Below are positions 1 to 6,700 of a DNA stretch of 12,314 nucleotides, piece by piece. The stretch lies in assembly GCA_040756715.1 (NCBI GenBank), contig JBFLYE010000014.1, positions 1 to 12,314 of the forward strand. Direction: 5' to 3'. The notes below the pieces were generated by a model, which worked only from the letters and a program-made list of their open reading frames with translations, made no database searches and was not told the DNA's origin. A program made the translations under genes and the position numbers. Position 1 is the stretch's first letter. Every line of letters starts with the position of its first letter. The DNA is from a bacterium. Its GTDB lineage: Bacteria > UBA9089 > UBA9088.

Positions 1-94
1 TCCTTAAGATTATCTAAACACATACATTTTGTAAAGCGTTATGGAATCAACTATAAGTGTTTATCTGTTTAAAAAATTCATTCACCTTTTAAGA

Positions 95-112
95 AATTTT
101 GAATTCAAAATT
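95..112. repeat. Perfect 18-bp palindrome downstream of nrnA
   Basis: AATTTTGAATTCAAAATT is its own reverse complement. It lies just past the nrnA stop on the minus strand and is followed there by a short T run (complement of 71-76). It could act as a weak transcription terminator, but it is wholly A/T except for the central GAATTC, so the hairpin would be unstable. Confidence 0.35.
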
Positions 113-128
113 CAACATTCAAAATTCA
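102..128. repeat. Dispersed AT-rich 27-bp repeat, copy 1 (3' of nrnA)
   Basis: A 27-bp sequence starting AATTCAAAATTCAACATTC is identical to the copy at 1585-1611. It overlaps the nrnA TGA stop (126-128). The same place holds a perfect 18-bp palindrome (95-112, centred on GAATTC). Intergenic AT-rich repeats built on AATTCAAA units are common in low-GC environmental genomes. The function is unknown. Confidence 0.75.
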
Positions 129-1058
129 TAATTTTATGAGGCATGACATTATCTTTTCTTCTGCCTCGTCTATGGGAAGAGAAAGAATACAACCAGCGGC
201 ACAGAGGTGACCACCGCCACCAAAGAGAACTGCTATACTCCTTACATCAAGACCTTCTTTTGACCTTAAAGAAACCTTTGTCCTGGAAGGAGAAAGCTCC
301 CTGAATAAAAGAATGACTCTGCTATCCTTTATCCCTCTCATCAGATCAAGCAATGTGCCTGTTTCTGGTTCTCTATTAGCCTCCTTTATCATCTTTTCTG
401 TAATCCTTGCTGAAACAATAGAACCATTCATTTTAAGATTAGATAATGCCTTTCCAAAGAGCCTTAATTCGTCTAAACTCTTTGTGCTATAAAGCTTTTC
501 TTTTATTTCGGATGGCTCTATTCCATATTCAAGGAGACTTGCACATATTCTTAAAGCACTAGGCGTTGTGTTTCTGAAGCTAAAAAACCCTGTATCGGTT
601 GCTATACCAACATATAGAAGAAGGGCTATATCTTTGTTTGGTTTTTTTGAAAGCCCTATTAAAAGCCTATAGATCATCTCACAGACAGATGATGCCTTCT
701 CATCTATCCAATTTACATTTCCTATACCACCTCCAAGGTGATGGTCAATATTTATCTTTAAAGGGATTCTTTCAATTATTTTTTTTGTCCTAACCCCTAG
801 CCTTTCTATCTCATTTACATCAAGAATTAAGGCTACATCTTTTCTATTATCATCGGGTGGTAATATTTCCGAAAGATGGGGGAGGAAGGAGAAATGAGGC
901 GGTGGATTATCCTCATTTATAATTATAACCCTTTTCCCCAAACCTTTAAGGATAAGAAAAAGGGATATCTGGCTTCCAATTGAGTCTCCATCTGGACGGA
1001 TATGGGATGTTATAATAAAATTATCCCTCTCTTGTAAGACCTTTAAAACTTCATTCAT
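126..1058 (-). CDS. nrnA: NrnA-type DHH/DHHA1 phosphoesterase (oligoribonuclease / pAp phosphatase)
   Basis: Cytoplasmic Mn-dependent phosphoesterase. Known family members degrade 2-5 nt nanoRNAs and dephosphorylate 3'-phosphoadenosine 5'-phosphate. With the ATG at 1058 the protein is 310 aa, normal for the family. Visible motifs are SHIRPDGDSIGS near residues 18-29 (metal ligands H19, D23, D25), LDVNE with D80, the signature DHH at 105-107, and ATDTGFF with D155. The C-terminal DHHA1 domain carries GGGGH at 280-284. All expected metal and substrate residues are present, so it should be active. An in-frame TTG at 1067 would add MKK. I prefer the ATG because it gives the usual MNEVLKVLQERDNF start and forms an ATGAATGA overlap with the rbfA stop, typical of translational coupling. 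The TGA stop lies inside a dispersed 27-bp AT-rich repeat. The rbfA-nrnA order is widely conserved, but truB does not follow here. Confidence 0.92.
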   Translation of the reverse strand: MNEVLKVLQERDNFIITSHIRPDGDSIGSQISLFLILKGLGKRVIIINEDNPPPHFSFLPHLSEILPPDDNRKDVALILDVNEIERLGVRTKKIIERIPLKINIDHHLGGGIGNVNWIDEKASSVCEMIYRLLIGLSKKPNKDIALLLYVGIATDTGFFSFRNTTPSALRICASLLEYGIEPSEIKEKLYSTKSLDELRLFGKALSNLKMNGSIVSARITEKMIKEANREPETGTLLDLMRGIKDSRVILLFRELSPSRTKVSLRSKEGLDVRSIAVLFGGGGHLCAAGCILSLPIDEAEEKIMSCLIKL

Positions 1059-1329
1059 CTTCTTCAATAAAAAATGTTAGGTCTGGTGTATAGCGAAGGT
1101 TAATCTCTTTTGCTAAATATGCCCTGATAGAAGGCTTCGCCCTCTTTAAACCCTTAAGGCACTCCTTTTCATTTGTTAAGCTGCTTATATAAACCTTTGC
1201 CTCCCTCAGGTCGCCTGTCAGCTTAACCCTTGTAACCGAAAGGAGGTCATTGCTACTTATCTCCTTTAGGATAAATTCACCTATCTTCTCCCTTATAGCT
1301 TGCGCAACCCTTTCTTTTCTTTTATCCAT
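1051..1329 (-). CDS. rbfA: Ribosome-binding factor A, short form
   Basis: RbfA is a KH-fold protein that binds the immature 30S subunit and helps 16S rRNA 5'-end maturation. The 92-aa product matches the family along most of its length: an N-terminal RKERVAQAIREKIGEFILKE helix, VTRVKLTGDLREAKVYISSL (the central KH strand and helix region), then AKPSIRAYLAKEINLRYTPDL. It ends at FFIEEDE, just after the conserved RYTP-L strand. The usual final helix of about 15-25 residues is missing, so it is shorter than the common 110-130 aa. The ATG at 1329 has a good Shine-Dalgarno (GAGG on the minus strand, 5 nt upstream). The gene starts 16 nt after the pilin stop and overlaps the nrnA start, so it sits in the middle of the operon. 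Confidence 0.9.
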   Translation of the reverse strand: MDKRKERVAQAIREKIGEFILKEISSNDLLSVTRVKLTGDLREAKVYISSLTNEKECLKGLKRAKPSIRAYLAKEINLRYTPDLTFFIEEDE

Positions 1330-1334
1330 TAATC

Positions 1335-1338
1335 CCTC
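1335..1338 (-). promoter_or_regulatory. Ribosome binding site of rbfA
   Basis: The minus strand reads GAGG five bases before the rbfA ATG. It lies inside the 16-nt gap after the pilin stop, so ribosomes are recruited separately to rbfA within the polycistronic message. It supports the start at 1329. Confidence 0.6.
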
Positions 1339-1345
1339 TTCCCTT

Positions 1346-1564
1346 TTACTGGGTTTTTGTTCCTGTTTCTGTTATTGTTCCTGTAGCAGTTGGCGTTCCT
1401 TGTAATTGTGTTGTTGGTGTTCCTGGTTCCTCTACCTTTACCTCTGCTCCTTTAAGCAGAACCTTAATTTGGGGAGCTAGAGCTAAAGCAACAGCAATTA
1501 TAATAACGGCAATCAACCCAACTACCAGCCCGTATTCAACCAAGCTTTCTCCCTTTTTTTTCAT
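1346..1564 (-). CDS. Flp-type (class IVb-like) pilin
   Basis: A 72-aa protein with the form of a Flp/Fap pilin precursor. A short basic leader, MKKKG, is followed by ESLVEYGLVVGLIAVIIIAV, a continuous hydrophobic helix (about residues 11-30). A prepilin peptidase would cut after G5. The mature protein then has the conserved glutamate at +5 (E10) followed by the tyrosine (Y11) characteristic of Flp pilins. After the helix comes a short charged stretch, then a tail of about 25 residues made almost only of Gly, Thr, Pro and Gln (GTPTTQLQGTPTATGTITE), which could be exposed and O-glycosylated (inference). The ATG at 1564 has a perfect AGGAGG 9 nt upstream. No prepilin peptidase, secretin or ATPase genes are visible nearby. 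The gene lies between phoH and rbfA on the same strand, an unusual place for a pilin. It could also be a pilin-like protein that uses the signal only for membrane insertion. Confidence 0.78.
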   Translation of the reverse strand: MKKKGESLVEYGLVVGLIAVIIIAVALALAPQIKVLLKGAEVKVEEPGTPTTQLQGTPTATGTITETGTKTQ

Positions 1565-1573
1565 CCCGTTAAA

Positions 1574-1579
1574 CCTCCT
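1574..1579 (-). promoter_or_regulatory. Consensus Shine-Dalgarno of the pilin gene
   Basis: The minus strand reads AGGAGG, 9 nt before the pilin ATG at 1564. It is the strongest ribosome binding site in the window, which suggests the pilin is translated more heavily than its operon neighbours. Confidence 0.7.
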
Positions 1580-1584
1580 TTTTT

Positions 1585-1611
1585 AATTCAAAATTCAACA
1601 TTCAAAATTCA
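1585..1611. repeat. Dispersed AT-rich 27-bp repeat, copy 2 (3' of phoH)
   Basis: An exact 27-bp match to 102-128. It lies in the 52-nt gap between the phoH stop (1617-1619) and the pilin start. As in copy 1, it sits immediately downstream of a minus-strand stop codon, in the same orientation relative to that gene. Confidence 0.75.
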
Positions 1612-1616
1612 GAATT

Positions 1617-2591
1617 TCATAAATTCTTACCCCAATTTTGACTTTTGACTTTTGACTTTTCCTCATATGCCTTTATTATTTTGCTTACCAATGGATGTCG
1701 GACAACATCTGATTTATCAAGATAAGAAAATCCTATTCCCGATACACCTTTCAATATTTCCTGAATCTCAACCAGGCCTGAGGTTACCTCAGAAGAAAGG
1801 TCTATCTGGGTAATATCTCCTGTAATCACAGCCTTTGAATCAAAGCCAAGCCGTGTTAAAAACATCTTCATTTGTTCAGAGGTTGTATTTTGAGCCTCAT
1901 CAAGAATGACAAATGAATCATTCAATGTCCTTCCCCTCATATATGCCAAGGGTGCTATCTCAATTACACCATTTTCAAACATCTTATGAAATTTTTCAAT
2001 TCCCATCATATCATAGAGGGCATCATACAAGGGCCTTAAATATGGATTTACCTTTTCTTGCAGGTCTCCGGGAAGAAATCCAAGCCGCTCGCCTGCCTCA
2101 ACCGCTGGCCTGGCAAGGATTATCCTCTCAACCCTCCTTATAAGAAGGGAGGAAAGAGCCATTGCAACCGCAAGATATGTCTTTCCTGTTCCTGCAGGAC
2201 CAATGGCAATTACCAAGTCATTCTTCTTCATCATCTCTACATACTTCCTCTGATTTATGCTCTTTGGTTTTACCAGCCTTCCCCTTTCTGAGACACAGAT
2301 TGTATCCTCAAATACCCCAAGGATATCCTCCTTGTCCTCAAAAAGCCTTAAGGCATATTTTATCTCCTCGCTTCTTATTAAATGGCCATTCCTTATAAGA
2401 AGAAGGAGGGAATTAAGCAGGGAAAGGATTCTTTCATTCTCCTTTTTTTCTCCCAAAAGGATTATCTGGGTTCCCTTTGGAATTATCTTTGAAGCAAATG
2501 CATTTTGAATAATCCTTAAATTTTCATCATCCTTTCCACAAAGCCTCAAAACCTCATCTTCATCAGCAAGGACAAACCTCTCTTGTACCAT
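1617..2591 (-). CDS. phoH: PhoH-family P-loop ATPase
   Basis: A cytoplasmic PhoH-like (PhoL/YbeZ type) ATPase of 324 aa, normal for the family. Known relatives are P-loop NTPases linked to RNA metabolism and, with YbeY, to rRNA maturation. The N-terminal 110 residues form the small KH-like region (LCGKDDENLRIIQNAF). The ATPase domain has Walker A GPAGTGKT at 131-138, the family motif RPAVEAGERLGFLPGD at 161-176, MRGRTLNDSF at 218-227, Walker B VILDEAQN at 228-235, the sensor-like ITGDITQIDL at 256-265, and DVVRHPLVSKIIKAYE at 295-310. All catalytic residues are intact. About 14 extra C-terminal residues (EKSKVKSQNWGKNL) are encoded through a heptamer repeat and look like an acquired tail. The start at 2591 has a weak AAAGG 4 nt upstream. 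It lies 12 nt downstream of the small FmdB-like ORF, so the two are probably cotranscribed. ybeY is not adjacent. Confidence 0.95.
   Translation of the reverse strand: MVQERFVLADEDEVLRLCGKDDENLRIIQNAFASKIIPKGTQIILLGEKKENERILSLLNSLLLLIRNGHLIRSEEIKYALRLFEDKEDILGVFEDTICVSERGRLVKPKSINQRKYVEMMKKNDLVIAIGPAGTGKTYLAVAMALSSLLIRRVERIILARPAVEAGERLGFLPGDLQEKVNPYLRPLYDALYDMMGIEKFHKMFENGVIEIAPLAYMRGRTLNDSFVILDEAQNTTSEQMKMFLTRLGFDSKAVITGDITQIDLSSEVTSGLVEIQEILKGVSGIGFSYLDKSDVVRHPLVSKIIKAYEEKSKVKSQNWGKNL
1636..1660. repeat. Tandem heptamer TTTTGAC x3 in the phoH 3' end
   Basis: Three perfect copies of TTTTGAC (1636-1656) plus a partial TTTT. On the coding strand this reads AAAAGTC repeats and encodes most of the final SKVKSQN segment of PhoH, beyond the normal end of the family. 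With the 27-bp repeat 25 nt away it may form one small composite dispersed element. Confidence 0.7.
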
Positions 2592-2603
2592 TAAGCCTTT
2601 TCT

Positions 2604-2720
2604 TTAAGATTTTTCTTTATTGGGTTTATTATCCTCCTTTAGCTTCTTTTTGTATTCAGGGCTTCTATAAATTGAGGCAAAAACCTCAAACCTTCCACAT
2701 TCATACTCATATGTTGGCAT
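2604..2720 (-). CDS. Small FmdB-like protein lacking the full zinc ribbon
   Basis: A 38-codon ORF directly upstream of phoH. It begins MPTYEYECGRFEVFASI, which closely resembles the start of FmdB-family putative regulatory proteins (MPxYEYxCxxCGxxFExF). The rest is a short charged tail (YRSPEYKKKLKEDNKPNKEKS). Relative to the family, the second cysteine of the first CxxC pair is absent, and the second pair expected later is missing too. Only one cysteine remains, so it cannot form the usual zinc ribbon. It has no Shine-Dalgarno, but its ATG lies about 7 nt after a plausible -10 box, so it could be translated from a leaderless message. It may be a real micro-protein, a degraded FmdB gene, or an untranslated phoH leader. 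The family resemblance rests on the first 17 residues only. Confidence 0.45.
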   Translation of the reverse strand: MPTYEYECGRFEVFASIYRSPEYKKKLKEDNKPNKEKS

Positions 2721-2727
2721 TTTAATA

Positions 2728-2757
2728 AGTATAAGCTTTAATCATACCTTTTGTCTA
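2728..2757 (-). promoter_or_regulatory. Putative promoter of the phoH-pilin-rbfA-nrnA operon
   Basis: On the minus strand there is TAGACA (2757-2752, 5 of 6 to the -35 consensus), an 18-nt spacer, and TATACT (2733-2728, 5 of 6 to the -10 consensus). The predicted transcription start falls at about 2720-2721, on the ATG of the FmdB-like ORF, which predicts a leaderless message. It is divergent from the tRNA promoter, with about 30 bp between the two -35 boxes. Confidence 0.5.
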
Positions 2758-2786
2758 GCGATTTTAAGAAAAAAACTCCCCTTTTC

Positions 2787-2815
2787 TTGACAAACAAAAA
2801 ACGAAAGACTAAAAT
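2787..2815 (+). promoter_or_regulatory. Near-consensus sigma70-type promoter of tRNA-Lys
   Basis: TTGACA (2787-2792), a 17-bp spacer, then TAAAAT (2810-2815): a perfect -35, perfect spacing and a 5 of 6 match at -10. Transcription should begin near 2822, leaving a leader of about 22 nt for RNase P to remove before the tRNA at 2845. The strength fits a stable RNA gene. The same promoter probably also serves the protein gene at 2926. Confidence 0.75.
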
Positions 2816-2844
2816 ATACTTTTTAAAATTTACAATTTTTAAGA

Positions 2845-2917
2845 GGGTCCTTAGCTCATCTGGCAGAGTAGCGGCCTTTTAAGCCGTGGGCGGTTGGTTC
2901 GAGTCCAACAGGACCCA
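2845..2917 (+). tRNA. trnK: tRNA-Lys (anticodon UUU)
   Basis: A complete 73-nt cloverleaf can be folded by hand. The acceptor stem is GGGTCCT (2845-2851) with AGGACCC (2910-2916), with discriminator A2917. The D stem is GCTC/GAGT with GG in the loop. The anticodon stem is GCGGC/GCCGT around the loop CTTTTAA (2876-2882), giving anticodon TTT for lysine. There is a 5-nt variable loop, and the T stem GTTGG/CCAAC holds the loop TTCGAGT. No CCA is encoded (the next bases are AAT), so CCA must be added enzymatically after 3' trimming. The mature end is only 8 nt from the next protein start. Confidence 0.97.
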
Positions 2918-2925
2918 ATTAAGAA

Positions 2926-3678
2926 ATGCAAAAGGCAAAATTATATGGATTTGTTATTTTACTTTTAGCTTTTTTTTCTTATGCTTTAGATTTTAAAAAG
3001 GGGGAGGTTTTGGTAAAGACAAAAGATAGGGAGGTAATTACTTCAATCGGTGAAGGGTTTGGGCTTTTATCTTATGAGAGGCTTTATGAAGAGAAAGATG
3101 GCTCTGTTTTCCTGCTTAAATTTCCCCCTGATAGTGATATTAAAGAGATTATTGCCTCATACAAAGACAACGAAAATGTTGTATATGCAGAGCCGAATTA
3201 TCTCAGCGCTATAGCAACAAAAAATGAAGAAAAAGAGACCCCTTTAACCTTTCAAGATGAGCCAGGCATATTAGAGGTTCAAGAGATGGCAATAAGGTAT
3301 AATAATCTTTCACCTTCTGTGGTAAAATCCTGGCAGAAAAGGGCAAAATACAAGGTGCTTCTTCCCGAACTTTCTTTTAGCTATGGAAACTATGTAGCTT
3401 ATGGCAAAGAGGGACCAGACCAGTGGAGCCTTTCTTTTGATTGGCATCTTAGTGAGCTTATTTACAACCCTGATCAAACCTCAATTGATGAGCGATCAAG
3501 GCTTATGACACGCTTAAGAAATGAAATTCTTGCCGAGCTTACAAAGCTATATTTTGAAAGAAAGAGGCTTATTTTAGAAGACAAAGAGAAAAATAGGATA
3601 AGAATAGAAGAGCTAACCGGCCTAATTGATGGATATACCGGAGGGGCGTTTTCAAAAAAAATTATTGACAAAAGATAA
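2926..3678 (+). CDS. Secreted protein: subtilase-type propeptide domain fused to an uncharacterised envelope-family domain
   Basis: A 250-aa exported protein of unknown function. Residues 1-20 are a signal peptide (MQKAKLYGFVILLLAFFSYA, cleavage likely after A20). Residues about 22-94 resemble the propeptide/inhibitor domain of fervidolysin-like subtilases: GEVLVKTK, then SVFLLKFPPDSDIKEIIASY and the hallmark ENVVYAEPNY at 84-92. No protease follows. After an acidic linker, residues 116-250 resemble a family found in several Gram-negative lineages: a helix ending in SVVKSWQKRAKYKVLLPELSF, beta segments (SFSYGNYVAYG, QWSLSFDWHLSELIYNP), then a long charged helical part (RLRNEILAELTKLYFERKRL, EELTGLIDGYTGG), somewhat TolC-like. 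This second match is from memory of such sequences, with no named function. The start is fixed by the signal peptide. It has no dedicated Shine-Dalgarno except AGGA inside the tRNA acceptor stem. The giant secreted protein follows 31 nt downstream, and a functional link is inferred only from that. Confidence 0.82.
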   Translation: MQKAKLYGFVILLLAFFSYALDFKKGEVLVKTKDREVITSIGEGFGLLSYERLYEEKDGSVFLLKFPPDSDIKEIIASYKDNENVVYAEPNYLSAIATKNEEKETPLTFQDEPGILEVQEMAIRYNNLSPSVVKSWQKRAKYKVLLPELSFSYGNYVAYGKEGPDQWSLSFDWHLSELIYNPDQTSIDERSRLMTRLRNEILAELTKLYFERKRLILEDKEKNRIRIEELTGLIDGYTGGAFSKKIIDKR

Positions 3679-3694
3679 TTTACAAGGATAAACT
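3665..3694 (+). promoter_or_regulatory. Possible promoter of the giant secreted protein gene
   Basis: A perfect TTGACA (3665-3670) lies inside the last codons of the preceding gene. An 18-bp spacer and a weaker -10, TAAACT (3689-3694, 4 of 6), follow. The transcript would begin near 3701, about 8 nt before the ATG, so it would be almost leaderless. This fits the absence of a Shine-Dalgarno within 15 nt of the start (the nearest, AAGGA at 3684-3688, is 21 nt away). Readthrough from the tRNA promoter is the alternative. Confidence 0.35.
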
Positions 3695-3709
3695 AGCTAA
3701 AATTTTAAT

Positions 3710-6700
3710 ATGAAAAAATTATTATGGGTAGGAATTTTTGCTGCCAGCCAGCTCTTTGCTGCAACAGAAACAATAACCACATACTCGGATAAAAGTTTTA
3801 AAAATCCATCCTCTTACTTTAAGGATGGAGCAACTATATATGTAGCCGCAAGGGTTGAAAATGCAAGTGGATCTTATTGCATCGGAACTGTAAAAAGCTT
3901 ATTCCCTCCGGTAAAGCCTTGGCCACCAGAAGCAAATAGCGTCCCCAATCAAATGGAAATACCCTTTGTTGATTTTGATGGTGATGGAACATATAGCGCA
4001 AGCTTTGTAATAAAATCAACCGATGAGCCTAATTCCCTATTTGTCTTTGATGGTGCGGGAGTAGAAATTAGTGTTGATATAGATGGAGTTGATACAGGAA
4101 AGCAAATAATCATTGCCGATTATCAAGCACCCTTGGGGGGTCTCAATGTTTCTGATTATCGGTTTTCTCCTTATACATCGCCCAATTCAGAGGATACAAC
4201 AACAATTACTCTAAGTTGCGAAGAAGCTGGCAGATATAGAATTGCTATGGAGGGAAAGGAACTAAAAACAGGGACCATAGCCGCAAATATACCCCTAGAT
4301 TTTGTCTGGGATGGCTATTATTGGGATAAGCAGGTAGGAGCCTGGCTTTCCTTTGAGGAAGGAAGCCATATATTGGATGTTTCAATATTTGATCTTGCAG
4401 GGAATGAAGGTACAAAAACCGAGAAAATTACCATAGATAGCACAAGCCCAATTATTCAGGTTTGGGCAGACCCCCTATTCTTTTCTCCGGGAACATCTAC
4501 GGGCAGTGGAGATTATTGTTCTCTTTTCTTCTCTTCAAATGAATCGGGAAGGTATGAGGTTTCCATAGACAATAAGACTCCCTCAGGGGAATATTCAGGG
4601 GAGCTTTTTAATTATTCTGGAATCTATACATGGGATGGCTCTTACACAACACAACCGGCAGATGAAGGAACCCATTCTGTAGAGGTTGTGATATGGGATA
4701 CAGCAGGAAACTATAGAGAAAAAACTATTGTTGTAACCATTGATAACACACCACCCTTAATCACCTCCCTTACCGAGAATACAGGGGGTGAGGTTTTTTA
4801 TCTTAATGAGGTAATCCAGTTCACAATGAAGGCAAGGGATTGGATGGGAAACCAGGAGATAGATGCTGATGATGGATTAAAGGCAATAGCCAATATCAAT
4901 GGAAAGGATATAAAGCTTACCTATCTTGGTGAGGGATTGGGAACAGAGGGAAGCATATATCAAGGATATTATACAGTTTCAGAACAAGACTACGGAACAT
5001 GGACAATTTCTGGATATTTTATGGACAAAGCAGAAAATCCAGCCACAAATTATGGGACGATAAGTGGAACAATTAGTGTAAATGGAAGAAGGGAAAGACC
5101 AGTGAAGCGATCAAGGATTTCAAGGGTAAGTCTTTTATATCCAAAAGAGATAAGGCCATCTTTATCAGGCCTTACAATTATAGGCTCAACAACAGATTCT
5201 CTATCCATTAAATGGGAAGGTGAAAGCCTGGAAGAAGGGCAAAGAATAAAGGTAATTGAAGAGGAAAGAAAGCATATCTGGGTGGGAACTTTTACGAATT
5301 CTCTGCTTTCTCTTAACAATGGGCTTCTTTACTATGGAGAGCCTATTTCTGATTATAGAAATGTAAAAATAGGGGTTGCTTATGCCTTAAAGAAAGCCTT
5401 GAAAGTCAATGATGAGCTAATTCTATCCCTTGAAGGATGTGTCCTTCTTGACGAGCTAATTTTTAGCCCGCCAAATGTTAGCTCAACAAGCCTAACCATT
5501 CAAAATAGTAAGATAAACATCGGCGATTATATCCTTGTCTCTGATAATGTAAGAACCTGGATGTCAACGGCAACCGATAATGGTTCATTTACCATATCCA
5601 ATTCAAATCTTTATTCAGGACCAATTATTTCTGATTATACCGAGCTTACTAATCTTGTGGCAAGAAGGGTAGCTAAGGCAACCGGTGGTGATGCAACGAT
5701 TGATATTGGAGAGATAAGGCCAAATATTCCCCTATCCGATGACGGCGTTGACGGGGTTGGGATTTTATCCGGTGATATTACCGGAGGCGATGGGATATAT
5801 TCTGGGGTCTATACCATTAAGGAGGGTGACACCACAGATGATGCACAAATTCTTGGACACTTTTTCTATAACAAAAAGAGGGCAGAGAATGATCCATATA
5901 TTGACGAAAGGCTAAAGGTAACCATTGATGCAACACCACCAGAGATTACCAATAACAATATCTTCCCTACCCCATTTAATCCCTGCCTTCCCTACCCTAA
6001 GAATCTTGCGATAATGTTTAATCTTTCAGAAAAGTCCTATATTGTAATCACCATTAAAAATAGTAAAGGTGAGGTAGTAAGGGTTCTAAAATCTCCCAAG
6101 GCAGAATTTGGAGATAATGTTACCATATTTTGGGATGGAAGGACAAGTGCAGGCGACATACCACCCGATGACCATTATTCTTATACAATTGAGGCAGAGG
6201 ATGAGGCGGGAAATAAGGCAATTCCTAAAATGGGAGAGATTGTGCTCACCACTATAGAGATAAAGGTAGAAGACCTTAATATTTCACCCAACCCATTCTG
6301 GCCAGACAAGGCTAAACCAGAGACAATTGATGTGGTTATAAATTTTAGGATTATCCTTAAGAATTTAAGGGGAGGGACGGTAACCGATGAGCAACTTAAT
6401 AACTTAGGCTTTGATTTTATTCAGGGTTGGAATTGGCTTGACGCACCCTATGCCTTAATCGACCTCCAACTCTATGATGAGGATGGAGAAAGAATAGAAT
6501 TGAAAAGTTATCCTGACTCCTGTGATAAAACAGATAGCGATCCCTGGCTTAGACCTGATATTCTTCCAAACTATGGAGATTATAAGTATTCCCTGGGAGA
6601 CCCTGCAAAACCTGACAAAGGCGATGATGATACCAAAAATGACTTTAATTACTTTGTTCCCTTCTATAAAGATTTAGATGGGAACTATTACAAAAACTTT

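Noticed and set aside
1-72. Plus-strand frame 1 is open from the window edge to a TAA at 70-72, possibly the end of a convergent gene.
   Set aside because: Only 23 codons are visible (ending YGINYKCLSV) and no family is recognisable. It could be real but cannot be supported from this window.
95-112. The palindrome as a strong intrinsic terminator of the nrnA operon.
   Set aside because: The stem is almost entirely A-T with no GC clamp, so a stable hairpin is unlikely. Kept only as a low-confidence repeat.
1913-2508. Several overlapping plus-strand open frames of 76-83 codons across the phoH gene.
   Set aside because: They are antisense shadows of a strongly conserved PhoH coding sequence and show no family features.
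2721-2844. A riboswitch or attenuator between the divergent genes.
   Set aside because: The sequence is explained by two promoters. No conserved riboswitch core or hairpin with a T run was found by eye.
2845-2917. tRNA-Lys as an integration site for a mobile element carrying the giant gene.
   Set aside because: No integrase gene and no repeated copy of the tRNA 3' end was seen elsewhere in the window, and base composition does not visibly change.
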